A stretch of DNA of 60,280 nucleotides, from contig DATBLQ010000027.1 of assembly GCA_036555325.1 (NCBI GenBank), positions 1-60,280 on the forward strand, given 5' to 3'. The translations under genes were made by a program, and so were the position numbers. Numbering within the stretch: the stretch's first letter is position 1; each line of letters opens with the position of its first letter. Positions 1 through 10,065 of the stretch are shown piece by piece. The notes beneath the pieces are model-generated. The model was not told the origin of the DNA and did no database searches. It saw only the letters and a list, made by a program, of their open reading frames with translations. The stretch comes from DATBLQ01 sp036555325. GTDB taxonomy: Bacteria; Pseudomonadota; Alphaproteobacteria; Rhizobiales; Aestuariivirgaceae.

Positions 1-72
1 TTGTCAATAAATCTTTTTAGTAGTTATTTTCATTACCACTTTGATTTTAAATAATAATTTAAAGACTCCATC

Positions 73-552
73 TTACCGCTTCGAGAACTGGAAGCTGCGG
101 CGCGCCTTGGCGCGACCATATTTCTTGCGCTCGACCGCACGGCTGTCGCGCGTCATGAATCCGCCCTTCTTCAGCACGCTGCGCAGTTCAGGCTCAAAAT
201 AGGTCAACGCGCGCGAAATTCCATGCCGCAATGCTCCGGCCTGGCCCGAAAGGCCACCGCCGGAAACGGTGCAGTCGATATCGAACTGGTCCCGCCTGTT
301 GGATGCGACGAGCGGTTGGTGGATCATCATCTGCAAGGTGGACCTCGCAAAATACGTCTCCATCGGCTTGCCGTTGACGACGATGCGCCCGGCACCGCGT
401 TTCAACCATACTCGCGCAATGGCATCCTTGCGCCGTCCGGTGGCATAGGCGCGGCCCTTGGTGTCGAGTTTCGGCTGTGGAGGGGACGCCTTTGCAGCAG
501 GAGATACGCCGATTGCACTGCCAAGATCGCCTAGCGTCGTGGTCTGGGGCAT
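73..552 (-). CDS. rpsI: 30S ribosomal protein S9
   Basis: Structural protein of the small ribosomal subunit; its C-terminal tail reaches toward the P-site tRNA. The 159-residue product has the S9 signature GGGLSGQAGALRHGISRAL in the middle and the basic tail ending KKYGRAKARRSFQFSKR, the invariant SKR end. The first 30 or so residues (MPQTTTLGDLGSAIG...) are an extension over the roughly 130-residue minimal S9, as is common in Alphaproteobacteria. It starts 5 bases after the rplM stop, so the two are one operon read leftward. The 72 bases downstream of the stop are AT-rich and hold no clear terminator. Confidence 0.98.
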   Translation of the reverse strand: MPQTTTLGDLGSAIGVSPAAKASPPQPKLDTKGRAYATGRRKDAIARVWLKRGAGRIVVNGKPMETYFARSTLQMMIHQPLVASNRRDQFDIDCTVSGGGLSGQAGALRHGISRALTYFEPELRSVLKKGGFMTRDSRAVERKKYGRAKARRSFQFSKR

Positions 553-557
553 GGTGG

Positions 558-1022
558 CTAGTCTCTCACTCTGTTCTTTGGATTCATGGCGGCAACATCG
601 ATTTTTTGTGGTTGCTGTGCTTCATGTGGATGAGCTGATCCCTTGTAGACGCGCAAATTTCGCATCAACTCACGCTTCAGCGGCCCTCCCGGAATCATAC
701 GGCGCACGGCCTCTTCAAGCACCCGCTCGGGGAATTTTCCATCCAGCAACTCTTGAGCTCTGCGCTGCTTTAGGCCGCCGGGATGGCCGGTGTGCCGATA
801 GTATATTTTGTTCTGGCGCTTGCGGCCGGTGAAGGCGACCTTTTCGGCGTTGATGACGATGACGTTGTCGCCACAATCAAGATGCGGGGTGAAAACAGGC
901 TTGTGCTTGCCGCGAAGACGATTGGCAACGATGGTCGCCAGCCGCCCCACGATCAGACCGTCGGCATCGATCAGCACCCATTTCTTGCCAACATCGGCGG
1001 GCCGCGCGGAGAAGGTTTTCAT
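558..1022 (-). CDS. rplM: 50S ribosomal protein L13
   Basis: Early-assembly protein of the large ribosomal subunit. The 154-residue product begins MKTFSARPADVGKKWVLIDA and carries the L13 hallmarks GRLATIVANRLRGKHKPVFTPH, GDNVIVINAEKV and RMIPGGPLKRELMRNLRVYKG. Length is normal for the family. It is the first gene of the rplM-rpsI operon, with rpsI 5 bases behind it. A plausible sigma-70-type promoter lies at 1159-1186 on the same strand. Confidence 0.98.
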   Translation of the reverse strand: MKTFSARPADVGKKWVLIDADGLIVGRLATIVANRLRGKHKPVFTPHLDCGDNVIVINAEKVAFTGRKRQNKIYYRHTGHPGGLKQRRAQELLDGKFPERVLEEAVRRMIPGGPLKRELMRNLRVYKGSAHPHEAQQPQKIDVAAMNPKNRVRD

Positions 1023-1158
1023 GTGCCAAATCCCAACTTCCCGTGAAGGACCTCTTTGAGGGCCGGCAGCGCCAGCGGCCGGCGGAAGGGCAGGCTCGTA
1101 GCGGAATTTTGGGCCATGGTCAACACGTCTGAAAAAGATTTCGTTGCAAATAAACAGG

Positions 1159-1186
1159 GTTATAGTGTGGTAACATCATACCCCAA
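1159..1186 (-). promoter_or_regulatory. Candidate promoter of rplM-rpsI
   Basis: Read on the minus strand the sequence is TTGGGG, 16 bases, then TATAAC, a fair match to a housekeeping -35/-10 pair. It lies about 140 bases ahead of the rplM start and points toward it. The same 247-base gap (1023-1269) also separates rplM from the divergent gene at 1270. Assignment is by pattern only. Confidence 0.4.
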
Positions 1187-1269
1187 GACGCAAGCGAGCG
1201 ATGTCAAGGGGCCTTTGCGACGGGGGCCGCCTCCCGTAGACTTGAACGGCGGCTTTCGCAGGAATAGCC

Positions 1270-1869
1270 ATGATCCGGCTTGTCATTTTGCTCGTTTCAG
1301 GCGCTGGTCTGTTGGTCTGGATCGGCATCGGACCTGCAACAACCCAGACGACCGAAGGCCAGGCAGCACAGCCGAATACCTCCGAAGAAGAGACGATTCC
1401 ACCGGACGAGATGAGCCTGGGGGAAGTTCCGCCCGCCCAAACGGTTGAACTCACTCTCGATGTCGCAAAAAAAGCCATCGATGCATTTGTGCTGGTGCGG
1501 GACAAATATGCCGATACGACGATCTACCAGTACGAGACTCTCGAGGAATTCGTCGAAAAGACCGATGAGGGAAAGAGGTTCGACGGCGACATCAAAACAT
1601 TCGGCTTTTCCACGGTGGGCGAGTGGAACGTTGCGATTTCCACAGTCGGGCTTACCTATACTGCAGTCAGCGACGGACCGGCGTATGATATCGCCGCACA
1701 GATCGACGAGATCAAAGCCGACATGACAATTGCCAAGGACATGAAGGATCGCATGATCGCGTCGCTTTCATCGCTTATTCCTTCGGAGAACAACAAGAAG
1801 GTGCTGAACGATCTCATAAAGGATCCAAATTACAGCGAGAAGCTGCGCTTGCTGGCGGAGGAAGAATAG
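1270..1869 (+). CDS. Conserved-looking hypothetical protein with N-terminal membrane segment
   Basis: I do not recognise a family. The 199-residue product starts with a hydrophobic stretch (about residues 3-24, LVILLVSGAGLLVWIGIG) that may be a signal peptide or anchor. There is no lipobox cysteine. An acidic, Pro/Thr-rich linker (about 25-57) and a globular region with helical, charged C-terminal part follow. A ribosome-binding site (AGGAA) precedes the ATG. The stop TAG shares its last base with the GTG start of the crotonase gene at 1869, so translation of the two is probably coupled. An envelope role is inferred only from the leader. Confidence 0.75.
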   Translation: MIRLVILLVSGAGLLVWIGIGPATTQTTEGQAAQPNTSEEETIPPDEMSLGEVPPAQTVELTLDVAKKAIDAFVLVRDKYADTTIYQYETLEEFVEKTDEGKRFDGDIKTFGFSTVGEWNVAISTVGLTYTAVSDGPAYDIAAQIDEIKADMTIAKDMKDRMIASLSSLIPSENNKKVLNDLIKDPNYSEKLRLLAEEE

Positions 1870-2687
1870 TGTCGGCGGTGGAAGAGCACAGGTCGGACCA
1901 ACATATCGTGCTTAGCGAGCACGACGGCGGACTGTTGCGCCTGACGCTCAACAACCCGGATCGACGCAATGCCCTGTCGGAGGACATGCTGACGCGGCTG
2001 CAGGAGGAAATAGATACTGCCGGCGCCAGCGAGGATGTGAAATGCATCATCATTGCGGCGCGGGGACCCGTTTTCTCCTCCGGGCACGATCTCAAGCAGC
2101 TCAGCTCACACAGGAGCGACCGGGATGGCGGGCGCGGCTATTTCACCACGGTCATCGGGCAGTGCTCGCAATTGATGCAGTCGATCGTACTGCTGCCGAA
2201 ACCGGTGATCGCCGAAGTGAGGGGGCTTGCCAGTGCCGCCGGGCTTCAGTTGGCGGCGAGCTGCGATATGGTGATGGCGGCGCGCTCGGCCCGCTTTTGC
2301 ACACCGGGCGTCAACATCGGCCTGTTCTGCTCCACCCCGATGGTCGCCCTAACACGCGTGGTACAGCCGCGGCATGCGATGGAAATGCTGTTCACGGGAG
2401 ATGTTTTTAGCGCAGAGGACGCCTATCGGTTCGGGCTCGTCAACCGCATAGTCCCCGATAACCAGCTTTCCGAAGCAACGGAAGAACTGGCAAGAAAGCT
2501 CATGTCGAGATCGCTTGAGGCGATCAACATCGGCAAACGCGCATTCGCCGCGCAGCAGCGGCTGTCGCTCGATCACGCCTATGCCCATTGCAACAAGGTC
2601 ATGGTGGACAATCTCATGAACGAGGATGCAGACGAAGGCATTGGCGCCTTCCTTGAAAAGCGACCGCCGCGTTGGCGCGGCAAATGA
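1869..2687 (+). CDS. Enoyl-CoA hydratase/isomerase (crotonase) family protein
   Basis: Crotonase-fold protein of 272 residues, the usual family length. The CoA-binding and oxyanion-hole motifs are present: SSGHDLKQL near residue 75 and GLASAAGLQLAASCDMV near residue 120. Where canonical hydratases have a Pro-Glu dipeptide supplying a catalytic glutamate (F.xPE), this protein has CTPGVNIGLF, so the hydratase reaction is not assured; isomerase or hydrolase activity is possible. The sequence resembles the ECHDC3-like branch. The GTG start overlaps the stop of the preceding gene by one base, and ATG codons further in would cut the fold. Substrate is unknown. Confidence 0.9.
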   Translation: MSAVEEHRSDQHIVLSEHDGGLLRLTLNNPDRRNALSEDMLTRLQEEIDTAGASEDVKCIIIAARGPVFSSGHDLKQLSSHRSDRDGGRGYFTTVIGQCSQLMQSIVLLPKPVIAEVRGLASAAGLQLAASCDMVMAARSARFCTPGVNIGLFCSTPMVALTRVVQPRHAMEMLFTGDVFSAEDAYRFGLVNRIVPDNQLSEATEELARKLMSRSLEAINIGKRAFAAQQRLSLDHAYAHCNKVMVDNLMNEDADEGIGAFLEKRPPRWRGK

Positions 2688-2736
2688 GAGAAGGCTGCAT
2701 CGAGCCTCCCGGCCAAATCGCCCACCACGCCTCGAC

Positions 2737-3273
2737 ATGAATCACGACCACTATTCGCACGATTACATTCAGAGCATCCTGCAATCGGTAAAGACCATCG
2801 CACTGGTGGGAGCATCGCCGAAGGAAGTTCGACCTTCGCATCTGGTGATGAAATATCTGCTCGGCAAAGGCTACTCGGTGATTCCGGTGAATCCCGGATT
2901 TGCCGGGCAAGAGATTCTGGACCAGAAGGTTTATGGCGCGCTCAAAGACATTCCGCGCCCAATCGATATGGTAGATATTTTCAAGAACTCGGAGGCCGCC
3001 GGAGCCGTGGTCGACGAGGCGCTCAAGCTTCAGCCTCTGCCCAAGGTCATTTGGATGCAGCTCACGGTCAGAAACGACGCCGCGGCACTGAGAGCTGAAG
3101 CCAAGGGCGTTCAGGTGGTGATGAATCGCTGCCCCAAGATGGAGTATGGGAAGCATTCGGGGGAGTGGGGCTGGGTGGGCGGCGCGTCCGGTATTCTTTC
3201 TTCCCGCCGCATGAAGCTGCATGAAAGCGGAAAGGTGCAAAGTTTGGGGCTTAGGCCGACAGTCAAGCCGTGA
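2737..3273 (+). CDS. CoA-binding domain protein (YccU-like)
   Basis: A 178-residue single-domain Rossmann protein of the CoA-binding family. Motifs include IALVGASPKEVRPSHLVMKY near the N-terminus (the nucleotide-binding loop), the strand-turn YSVIPVNPGFAGQEI, and IDMVDIFKNSEAAG. The conserved late cysteine is seen in VVMNRCPKMEYGKHSGEWGW. These stand-alone domains resemble the CoA-binding half of succinyl-CoA synthetase alpha, but their physiological role is unsettled. I chose the ATG at 2737 because the frame upstream lies inside the crotonase gene. It converges with the glycosylase gene and overlaps it by 11 bases. Confidence 0.88.
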   Translation: MNHDHYSHDYIQSILQSVKTIALVGASPKEVRPSHLVMKYLLGKGYSVIPVNPGFAGQEILDQKVYGALKDIPRPIDMVDIFKNSEAAGAVVDEALKLQPLPKVIWMQLTVRNDAAALRAEAKGVQVVMNRCPKMEYGKHSGEWGWVGGASGILSSRRMKLHESGKVQSLGLRPTVKP

Positions 3274-3892
3274 GACGAGCGATCTCACGGCGAAGGACGG
3301 GTAGTATCTCCGCCTCAAACCATGGATTGCGCTTGAGCCAGCCCGTGTTGCGCCAACTCGGATGCGGCAAGGGCATCACCTTAGGCTTGAGCGTTTCGAA
3401 CGGCTCTTTCCAATTGCGAACCGTTTCAGTGAGCGTGGGGCGGCAAAACCGGGGCATGTGCCATTCCTGAGCATACCTGCCCACACAGATGACGGTCTCA
3501 ATCGAGGGCAACAAAGCTACGAGCCGGGCTCGCCAATGGGGGGCGCACTCGGGGCGCGGCGGCAGGTCCGCTCCATTGGCATCATAGCCTGGGAAACAAA
3601 AACCCATCGGAACGATTGCGAACTTGGAAGGATCGTAGAAGGCCTGACGGCTGATGCCTAACCAGTTCCTAAGTCTGTCTCCTGAGGGGTCATTGAAAGG
3701 AAGGCCGGTTGCGTGCACGCGAGCGCCAGGAGCCTGGCCGACGATCAGCACCCTAGCGTCAGTCGATGCTTGCAGGACGGGCCGTGGGTCGTGCGGGAGG
3801 GGAGTTTTCTGCGGAGTTTCGAGGCAGATGCGACAGCGGCGCACCTCCTGCAGAAAGAGTTCCAATCGGTCCGCACGCCTCGTTCGCATCAT
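3263..3892 (-). CDS. Uracil-DNA glycosylase family protein
   Basis: DNA repair glycosylase fold of 209 residues. The two active-site segments of the superfamily are visible: GQAPGARVHATGLPFNDPSG near residue 52 (motif A) and PLPHPSWRNTGWL near residue 175 (motif B). An N-terminal CRIC pair and further cysteines (MGFCFPGY, PECAPHW) recall iron-sulfur-bearing members, but four ligands cannot be assigned with certainty. It should excise uracil or a related damaged base. It converges with the CoA-binding gene, overlapping 11 bases, and its 5' end faces the kinase gene at 4004. Confidence 0.85.
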   Translation of the reverse strand: MMRTRRADRLELFLQEVRRCRICLETPQKTPLPHDPRPVLQASTDARVLIVGQAPGARVHATGLPFNDPSGDRLRNWLGISRQAFYDPSKFAIVPMGFCFPGYDANGADLPPRPECAPHWRARLVALLPSIETVICVGRYAQEWHMPRFCRPTLTETVRNWKEPFETLKPKVMPLPHPSWRNTGWLKRNPWFEAEILPVLRREIARLTA

Positions 3893-4003
3893 TCAGGTTC
3901 AAACAATATTTACCAAACCCAAGAAGCGGAAGTTAACCGTCGGCTGGTAAACATTCCAGTTCGCAGAGGGGGCGGAATTTGGGCGAAGAGGATTGCCCGA
4001 ACG

Positions 4004-5523
<1,520 letters not shown>

Positions 5524-5527
<4 letters not shown>

Positions 5528-6564
5528 TCGAGCAATTTTCCGCTTACTCCTGCATCGGCAAACGTTGCCATGCCGTTATGTATGTCGACGGCAGCCTTCA
5601 CGACGGCCGCCGCCAGAGCCGCGCCCGATGCTTCGCCCAGGCGCATGCCTAGGTCGAGGATGGGCCGTTTTCCTATTTGAGCAAGCAGTGCACCGTGGGC
5701 TGGTTCGGCAGAGCAGTGGGCCGCCAGACAATGATCGAGGGCCGACGGGTTGGCCTTATGCAAAACCGCCGCTGCTGCGGTTGCAACATACCCATCGATC
5801 AGCACGGGAATGCGTTCAAAGCGCGCAGCCAGAATTGCTCCGGCAATCGCAGCAAGCTCGCGGCCTCCGAGCCTTCGCAGCACTTCCAAGGGGTCTTGCA
5901 TGTGCGCGCGGTGACGATCGAGGGCGCGGTTGACGGCGCCAGCTTTTCGCTCAAGACCTTTTTCGTCGACACCGGTGCCGGGACCAACCCAGTCTTCCCC
6001 CCTGCCCCCGTACAAGCCGGCAGCAATGGCGGCGGCAACGGTCGTATTGCCGATGCCCATTTCGCCGACGCACAGCAAATCCGTTCCTCCAGCGATCGCT
6101 TCCATTCCGAAGGCCATGGTGGCCGCACACTGCTTCTCATCAAGGGCCGCATCCTCGGTAATGTCGCGCGTCGGCATTTCAAGTGCGAGTTCGAACACCT
6201 TCAGTCCAAGCCCGAAGGCCTTGCACAGCTGGTTGATTGCAGCGCCGCCGTTGCGGAAATTGGCCACCATCTGCAAGGTCACTTCCGGCGGAAAGGCGGC
6301 AACTCCCTGGCGGACAACACCATGATTTCCGGCAAACACCACCACCGCCGGTCTATCGATCCTCGGGGGATGGCGGCCCTGCCATGCGGCGATGAACTCG
6401 GCGATTTCCTCAAGTCGCCCAAGGGAACCCAAGGGCTTGGTGAGGGTGGCGTTGCGTTGACGAACTACTTCGGCCGCCTTCGCATCGCGGCCGGGAAGCT
6501 TTTTGAGCAGCGCACGTATGTCGTCGAAAGGCAAAGCGGAATGGGCGAGCGTCATGGGTGGCAC
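5524..6564 (-). CDS. cobT: Nicotinate-nucleotide--dimethylbenzimidazole phosphoribosyltransferase
   Basis: Transfers phosphoribose from nicotinate mononucleotide to 5,6-dimethylbenzimidazole, making alpha-ribazole phosphate for the lower ligand of cobalamin. The 346-residue length is typical. Diagnostic stretches are LGSLGRLEEIAEFIAAWQ, FAGNHGVVRQGVAAFP, LLCVGEMGIGNTTVAAAI and the C-terminal RLGEASGAALAAA with the expected catalytic glutamate near residue 311, then HNGMATFADAGV. It is divergent from cobS; the gap holds no cobalamin riboswitch that I can recognise. Confidence 0.97.
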
Positions 6565-6634
6565 TCTGGCCAGGGGTGGAGCGGTGGTGGGGACATGCTA
6601 TAGAAGCCTTGAGAGGCCATTGAAAAGTTCCCAA

Positions 6635-7459
6635 ATGTTCGAAGACGACAGACAAACAGACGCACCACCGCCCGACAGCCTATCGGCCGAAGAGTGGACG
6701 CAAGACCTGAAAGCGGCAACCGGTTTTCTCTCGCGGCTCCCGGTGCGTACAGGAGATTTCTCAGTTTCCGATTTAAGGCGAGCGGCACGCGCTTTTCCGC
6801 TGGTGGGTGCCGGAATAGGCTTCTTAGCGGCAGTTCTCCTCCTCATATGCCTTGCCATAGACATGTCGGCGCCGCTCGCTTCCGCCTTCGCCGTCGCTTC
6901 GCTGTCGATCATGACGGGCGCGCTGCACGAGGACGGCCTTAGCGATACGGCCGACGGTTTCTTCGGCTCGGCGGACCGGAACGGCAAACTGAAGATCATG
7001 CGCGACAGCGCCAGCGGCACCTTCGGCGTGTTGTCGCTGATTTTCGCAGTGATCGCCAAAATCGCCGCCCTGGCACAAATCATCGCCGTCGGTGCCGTTG
7101 AGGCGGCAGCGGCGCTCGTGGCGGCCGAGACGATTTCAAGACATGGAATGGTGATTCTCATGACATCGACGCCCCAGGCCCGCAGTGATGGCGTGGCGGT
7201 CATGGCCGGACAGCCCTTTTCGCAAGCGGCCAGGACTTCGCTCTTTATCTCTCTGGCGATCGGACTGCCGACGCTATGGCTGACGGCCGGGATGCAAGGC
7301 ATCGCGGTAGCGGGTGGGCTAGCGGTGCTCGCCTTTTTTGGCGTGAAGGAACTGGCGAAGAGACACATTGGGGGCCATACAGGGGATGTTTGCGGTGCCG
7401 TGCAACAACTTGTGGCGATCGCAGTGCTGGTGGGGCTGGCGATAGCGGCAGGCGATTGA
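6635..7459 (+). CDS. cobS: Adenosylcobinamide-GDP ribazoletransferase
   Basis: Integral membrane enzyme that joins adenosylcobinamide-GDP to alpha-ribazole (phosphate), the last step of nucleotide-loop assembly. The 274-residue product has FLSRLPV near the N-terminus, the family motif LHEDGLSDTADGFFGSADR (CDP-alcohol-transferase-like acidic cluster), RDSASGTFG, and five or six hydrophobic segments. The C-terminal KRHIGGHTGDVCGAVQQL is also diagnostic. The frame is open upstream to 6503, but ATG 6635 gives the usual N-terminus. It works directly with the product of divergent cobT. Confidence 0.96.
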   Translation: MFEDDRQTDAPPPDSLSAEEWTQDLKAATGFLSRLPVRTGDFSVSDLRRAARAFPLVGAGIGFLAAVLLLICLAIDMSAPLASAFAVASLSIMTGALHEDGLSDTADGFFGSADRNGKLKIMRDSASGTFGVLSLIFAVIAKIAALAQIIAVGAVEAAAALVAAETISRHGMVILMTSTPQARSDGVAVMAGQPFSQAARTSLFISLAIGLPTLWLTAGMQGIAVAGGLAVLAFFGVKELAKRHIGGHTGDVCGAVQQLVAIAVLVGLAIAAGD

Positions 7460-7536
7460 GGTTCGATTAACCAAGACACGCAACGAATGATTTGCCTTTC
7501 ACTCCTACGATCAGGGCTTCGGCAATAGGAGTGTTC

Positions 7537-7986
7537 ATGAGTGGGTTATCGCGGAAATTCGCCCTTGCGGCCGCAGCTCACGTTCTTGCTCTGGCGTGGG
7601 TACCTGAGGTTCTTGCATCTTCGGCTGAGATCACGGCCGACCAAGCGGGTCACTTCGTTACCACTGCGGAGATCGACCATACCGCCATCACGGTGCTCGT
7701 CGATACCGGCGCGAGCCTGGTGGCATTGAGCTACGAGGACGCCGAGCGAGCGGGCCTCGCACCGCGGACTCTCACCTACGATGTGCCCATCCTAACCGCC
7801 AACGGCGGCATCCACGCGGCGAAGGTACTGCTTAACCGCGTGGAGATCGGCAATGTGCTGGTCAGAGACGTAGAAGGAGTGGTGCTGCCGAAGGGCGCCT
7901 TTGACGGCACGCTTTTGGGAATGAGCTTTCTTAACAAACTTTCACGCTTCAAAGTGGAAGACGGGAAGCTTTTTCTCCAGGAATAA
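7537..7986 (+). CDS. Retropepsin-like aspartic protease (TIGR02281-type), secreted
   Basis: A 149-residue clan AA protease. A signal peptide (about residues 1-28, ending VPEVLASS) is followed by a domain with the single catalytic motif VLVDTGASLVALSYEDA (Asp56) and the second hydrophobic motif TLLGMSFLNKLSRFKV near the C-terminus. Such proteins must dimerise to form an active site. ATG 7537 was chosen over 7492 because it gives a clean signal peptide. A related protease lies at 8338-8949 with a DUF1289 gene between. Periplasmic location is inferred. Confidence 0.88.
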   Translation: MSGLSRKFALAAAAHVLALAWVPEVLASSAEITADQAGHFVTTAEIDHTAITVLVDTGASLVALSYEDAERAGLAPRTLTYDVPILTANGGIHAAKVLLNRVEIGNVLVRDVEGVVLPKGAFDGTLLGMSFLNKLSRFKVEDGKLFLQE

Positions 7987-8085
7987 TGGCGGATTTCGCC
8001 CTATCGCGGCGCTAATCGGCTTTCAAAGATTGACGGAACGGGCACTCTATCCCATCTGTTGCATGCGATTCTAACCGGAAGCGCG

Positions 8086-8331
8086 ATGGACGTTCGACTA
8101 GAGCCTGATATTGAAAGCCCGTGCATAAAGGTCTGTGTCTTAGACCCTGGCAGTGGCTTCTGCATCGGATGCGGGCGGACACGGGAGGAAATCGCCAGTT
8201 GGCTCGACTTGAATGCGGAAGAGCGCCGCCATGTCATGGGTGTTCTACCAGGCAGGATTTCGAGCCTTACTGACCGCCGCCGGCGAAAAGGAGGTCGGCG
8301 CGGACGGTTTGCAACAAATGAGGTCGCTTGA
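8086..8331 (+). CDS. DUF1289 domain cysteine-rich protein
   Basis: An 81-residue protein with the DUF1289 cysteine pattern ESPCIKVCVLDPGSGFCIGC, that is C-x3-C-x8-C-x2-C near residues 12-27, followed by GRTREEIASWLDL. The cysteines look suited to binding a metal or small iron-sulfur site, but the family function is not established. The C-terminal third is rich in Arg, Lys and Gly. ATG 8086 is preferred over an upstream TTG at 8059. It ends 6 bases before the next protease gene, so the two are co-transcribed. Confidence 0.85.
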   Translation: MDVRLEPDIESPCIKVCVLDPGSGFCIGCGRTREEIASWLDLNAEERRHVMGVLPGRISSLTDRRRRKGGRRGRFATNEVA

Positions 8332-8337
8332 GAGTCC

Positions 8338-8949
8338 ATGGGCTCCGAAATCGAATTTGGCTGGTTTGCCTATCTGATCCTCATCGGCGCGTTCGTCGCC
8401 GCGAGCGTCGTGGCTCTCTACCGCGGCAGGTTCGGCAGAGCGCTGCGCGATGCCGGCTTGTGGCTGCTGATCATGGCGGTGCTCATCGTCGGCTATGCGA
8501 TGCGCAGCGAGCTTGGCCATGTTGGCCAGCGCGTGTTTGCGGTGCTTGTTCCCGGCCATGGCATCAGCTCGAACGGCGGCGAGACGCTTGAATTCGCGGC
8601 GGGGCCTGATGGTCATTTTCTGATCAACGGCTCGGTCGATGGCGTACCGGTGAAATTTGTCGTCGACACTGGCGCAACCACGGTGCTCCTCACCTATCAA
8701 GATGCGCAACGAACCGGCATTGATGTTGGCAGTCTTCGTTTTAGCGCGCCGGTTCAAACGGCAAATGGGCTGGCGATGGCTGCTCCCTATACGCTGAGAC
8801 GGGTCGAAACCGGCGGAATCAGTCGGTCGAACGTGCAAGCGCTCATAGCACAGCCCGATCTCATCAACGCTTCGCTCCTCGGCATGAGCTTCTTGAGCCG
8901 GCTATCGTCGTTCGAGGTGCGCGGGGACAGGCTCATCCTTCACGACTGA
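8338..8949 (+). CDS. Retropepsin-like aspartic protease (TIGR02281-type), membrane-anchored
   Basis: A 203-residue paralogue of the protease at 7537. Two hydrophobic helices (about residues 9-27 and 41-56) anchor it. The protease domain has FVVDTGATTVLLTYQDAQRT (Asp110) and the C-terminal SLLGMSFLSRLSSFEV. It begins 6 bases after the DUF1289 gene. The presence of one soluble-type and one anchored copy suggests homo- or heterodimers in the envelope, but this is inference. Confidence 0.9.
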   Translation: MGSEIEFGWFAYLILIGAFVAASVVALYRGRFGRALRDAGLWLLIMAVLIVGYAMRSELGHVGQRVFAVLVPGHGISSNGGETLEFAAGPDGHFLINGSVDGVPVKFVVDTGATTVLLTYQDAQRTGIDVGSLRFSAPVQTANGLAMAAPYTLRRVETGGISRSNVQALIAQPDLINASLLGMSFLSRLSSFEVRGDRLILHD

Positions 8950-8970
8950 TCACGACGACTGGCCATGAGA

Positions 8971-9978
8971 CTATTCGGCGGCAATCAGTTGCCGCGGCGG
9001 GACAGTTGTGGACAGCGCCCGCTCGAGAAGGCTGGCGGCAGCATCAGGGCGATGCATGTTCTCGGACAGAGCTCGCCGGAAACGGCTCCCTCCATATTGG
9101 CCGTGATAGAGCCCAAGCATGTGGCGTGAGATCTCAGCGAGCCGCGCGCCCGCGGCGATTTCACGCTGAATATAAGGAAGGTATTCAGCGATAACGTCCT
9201 CGCGCGAGCGCGGCGGAACGTCTTTGTTGCCAAAGAAACGCCGGTCGACGTCGATCAGGAGATAGGGCTGTTCATACGCGGCTCGGCCAAGCATGACGCC
9301 ATCGACGTGGCGCAGATGATCTTCGGCCTCCGCAAGGGAGCGGATTCCGCCGTTTATGACGATCTCCAACGAGGGGTGATCGCGTTTGAGCCGATATACG
9401 CGCTCGTAGTTCAGCGGCGGCACGTCACGATTGGCGCGGGGAGACAGCCCCTTCAGCCAAGCTTTCCTCGCATGGACAACAAAGGTGCGGCAGCCCGCGC
9501 GTGCAACAGCATCCACGAAATAATCGAGCGGTTCACTCTCGGGCTGGTCGTCGACGCCGATGCGGCATTTGACGGTAACGGGAATCTTCACAGCATCCCG
9601 CATCGCCGCCACACAGTCGCCGACATGGTTGGGTTCCGCCATCAGGCAGGCTCCGAAACGGCCTTCTTGCACCCGCTCGGAGGGACAACCGCAGTTCAGA
9701 TTGATCTCGACGTAACCGAACTCTTCCCCGAGGCGGGCAGCCAGGGCAAGTTCGGAGGGATCGGAACCGCCAAGCTGCAGGGCCACCGGGCGTTCAAAGT
9801 CCGAGAAGGCGAGGAGCTTGTCGCGCTTGCCAAACCTTATTGCCGCTGCGGTGATCATTTCCGTGTACAGCAGCGCATGCTTGGTGAGAACCCGGTGGAA
9901 CGCGCGGCAATGGCGGTCCGTCCAGTCCATCATCGGAGCAACGCAGAAAAGATGCTTGGGGCTTTGTGAATTTGACAT
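8971..9978 (-). CDS. dusA: tRNA-dihydrouridine(20/20a) synthase
   Basis: FMN enzyme that reduces uridine 20/20a in the tRNA D loop using NADPH. The 335-residue product begins MSNSQSPKHLFCVAPMMDWT; FCVAPMMDWTDRHCR is the FMN-binding start of the barrel. The catalytic cysteine lies in INLNCGCPSERVQ (about residue 98). VINGGI and GVMLGRAAYEQPYLL are the phosphate-binding loops. DusA-type features (FGACLM, the MDWTD start) favour DusA over DusB/C. ATG 9978 was preferred to a TTG five codons upstream. It diverges from the gene at 10066. Confidence 0.94.
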   Translation of the reverse strand: MSNSQSPKHLFCVAPMMDWTDRHCRAFHRVLTKHALLYTEMITAAAIRFGKRDKLLAFSDFERPVALQLGGSDPSELALAARLGEEFGYVEINLNCGCPSERVQEGRFGACLMAEPNHVGDCVAAMRDAVKIPVTVKCRIGVDDQPESEPLDYFVDAVARAGCRTFVVHARKAWLKGLSPRANRDVPPLNYERVYRLKRDHPSLEIVINGGIRSLAEAEDHLRHVDGVMLGRAAYEQPYLLIDVDRRFFGNKDVPPRSREDVIAEYLPYIQREIAAGARLAEISRHMLGLYHGQYGGSRFRRALSENMHRPDAAASLLERALSTTVPPRQLIAAE

Positions 9979-10065
9979 TTTATTTCGGTGCAATTTCGCT
10001 GTTATAACGCTGGTATTTGGAAAGAAGTTTTCTATAACCTGGACTTTTTCCTATAGGGGGCAACC

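Noticed and set aside
6565..6634. Cobalamin riboswitch between cobT and cobS
   Set aside because: The gap is only 70 bases and lacks the conserved B12-box context; too short for the element.
10000..10065. Promoter-like TTGACA ... TATAAC ahead of the gene at 10066
   Set aside because: Spacing between the best -35 and -10 candidates is far from 16-18 bases.
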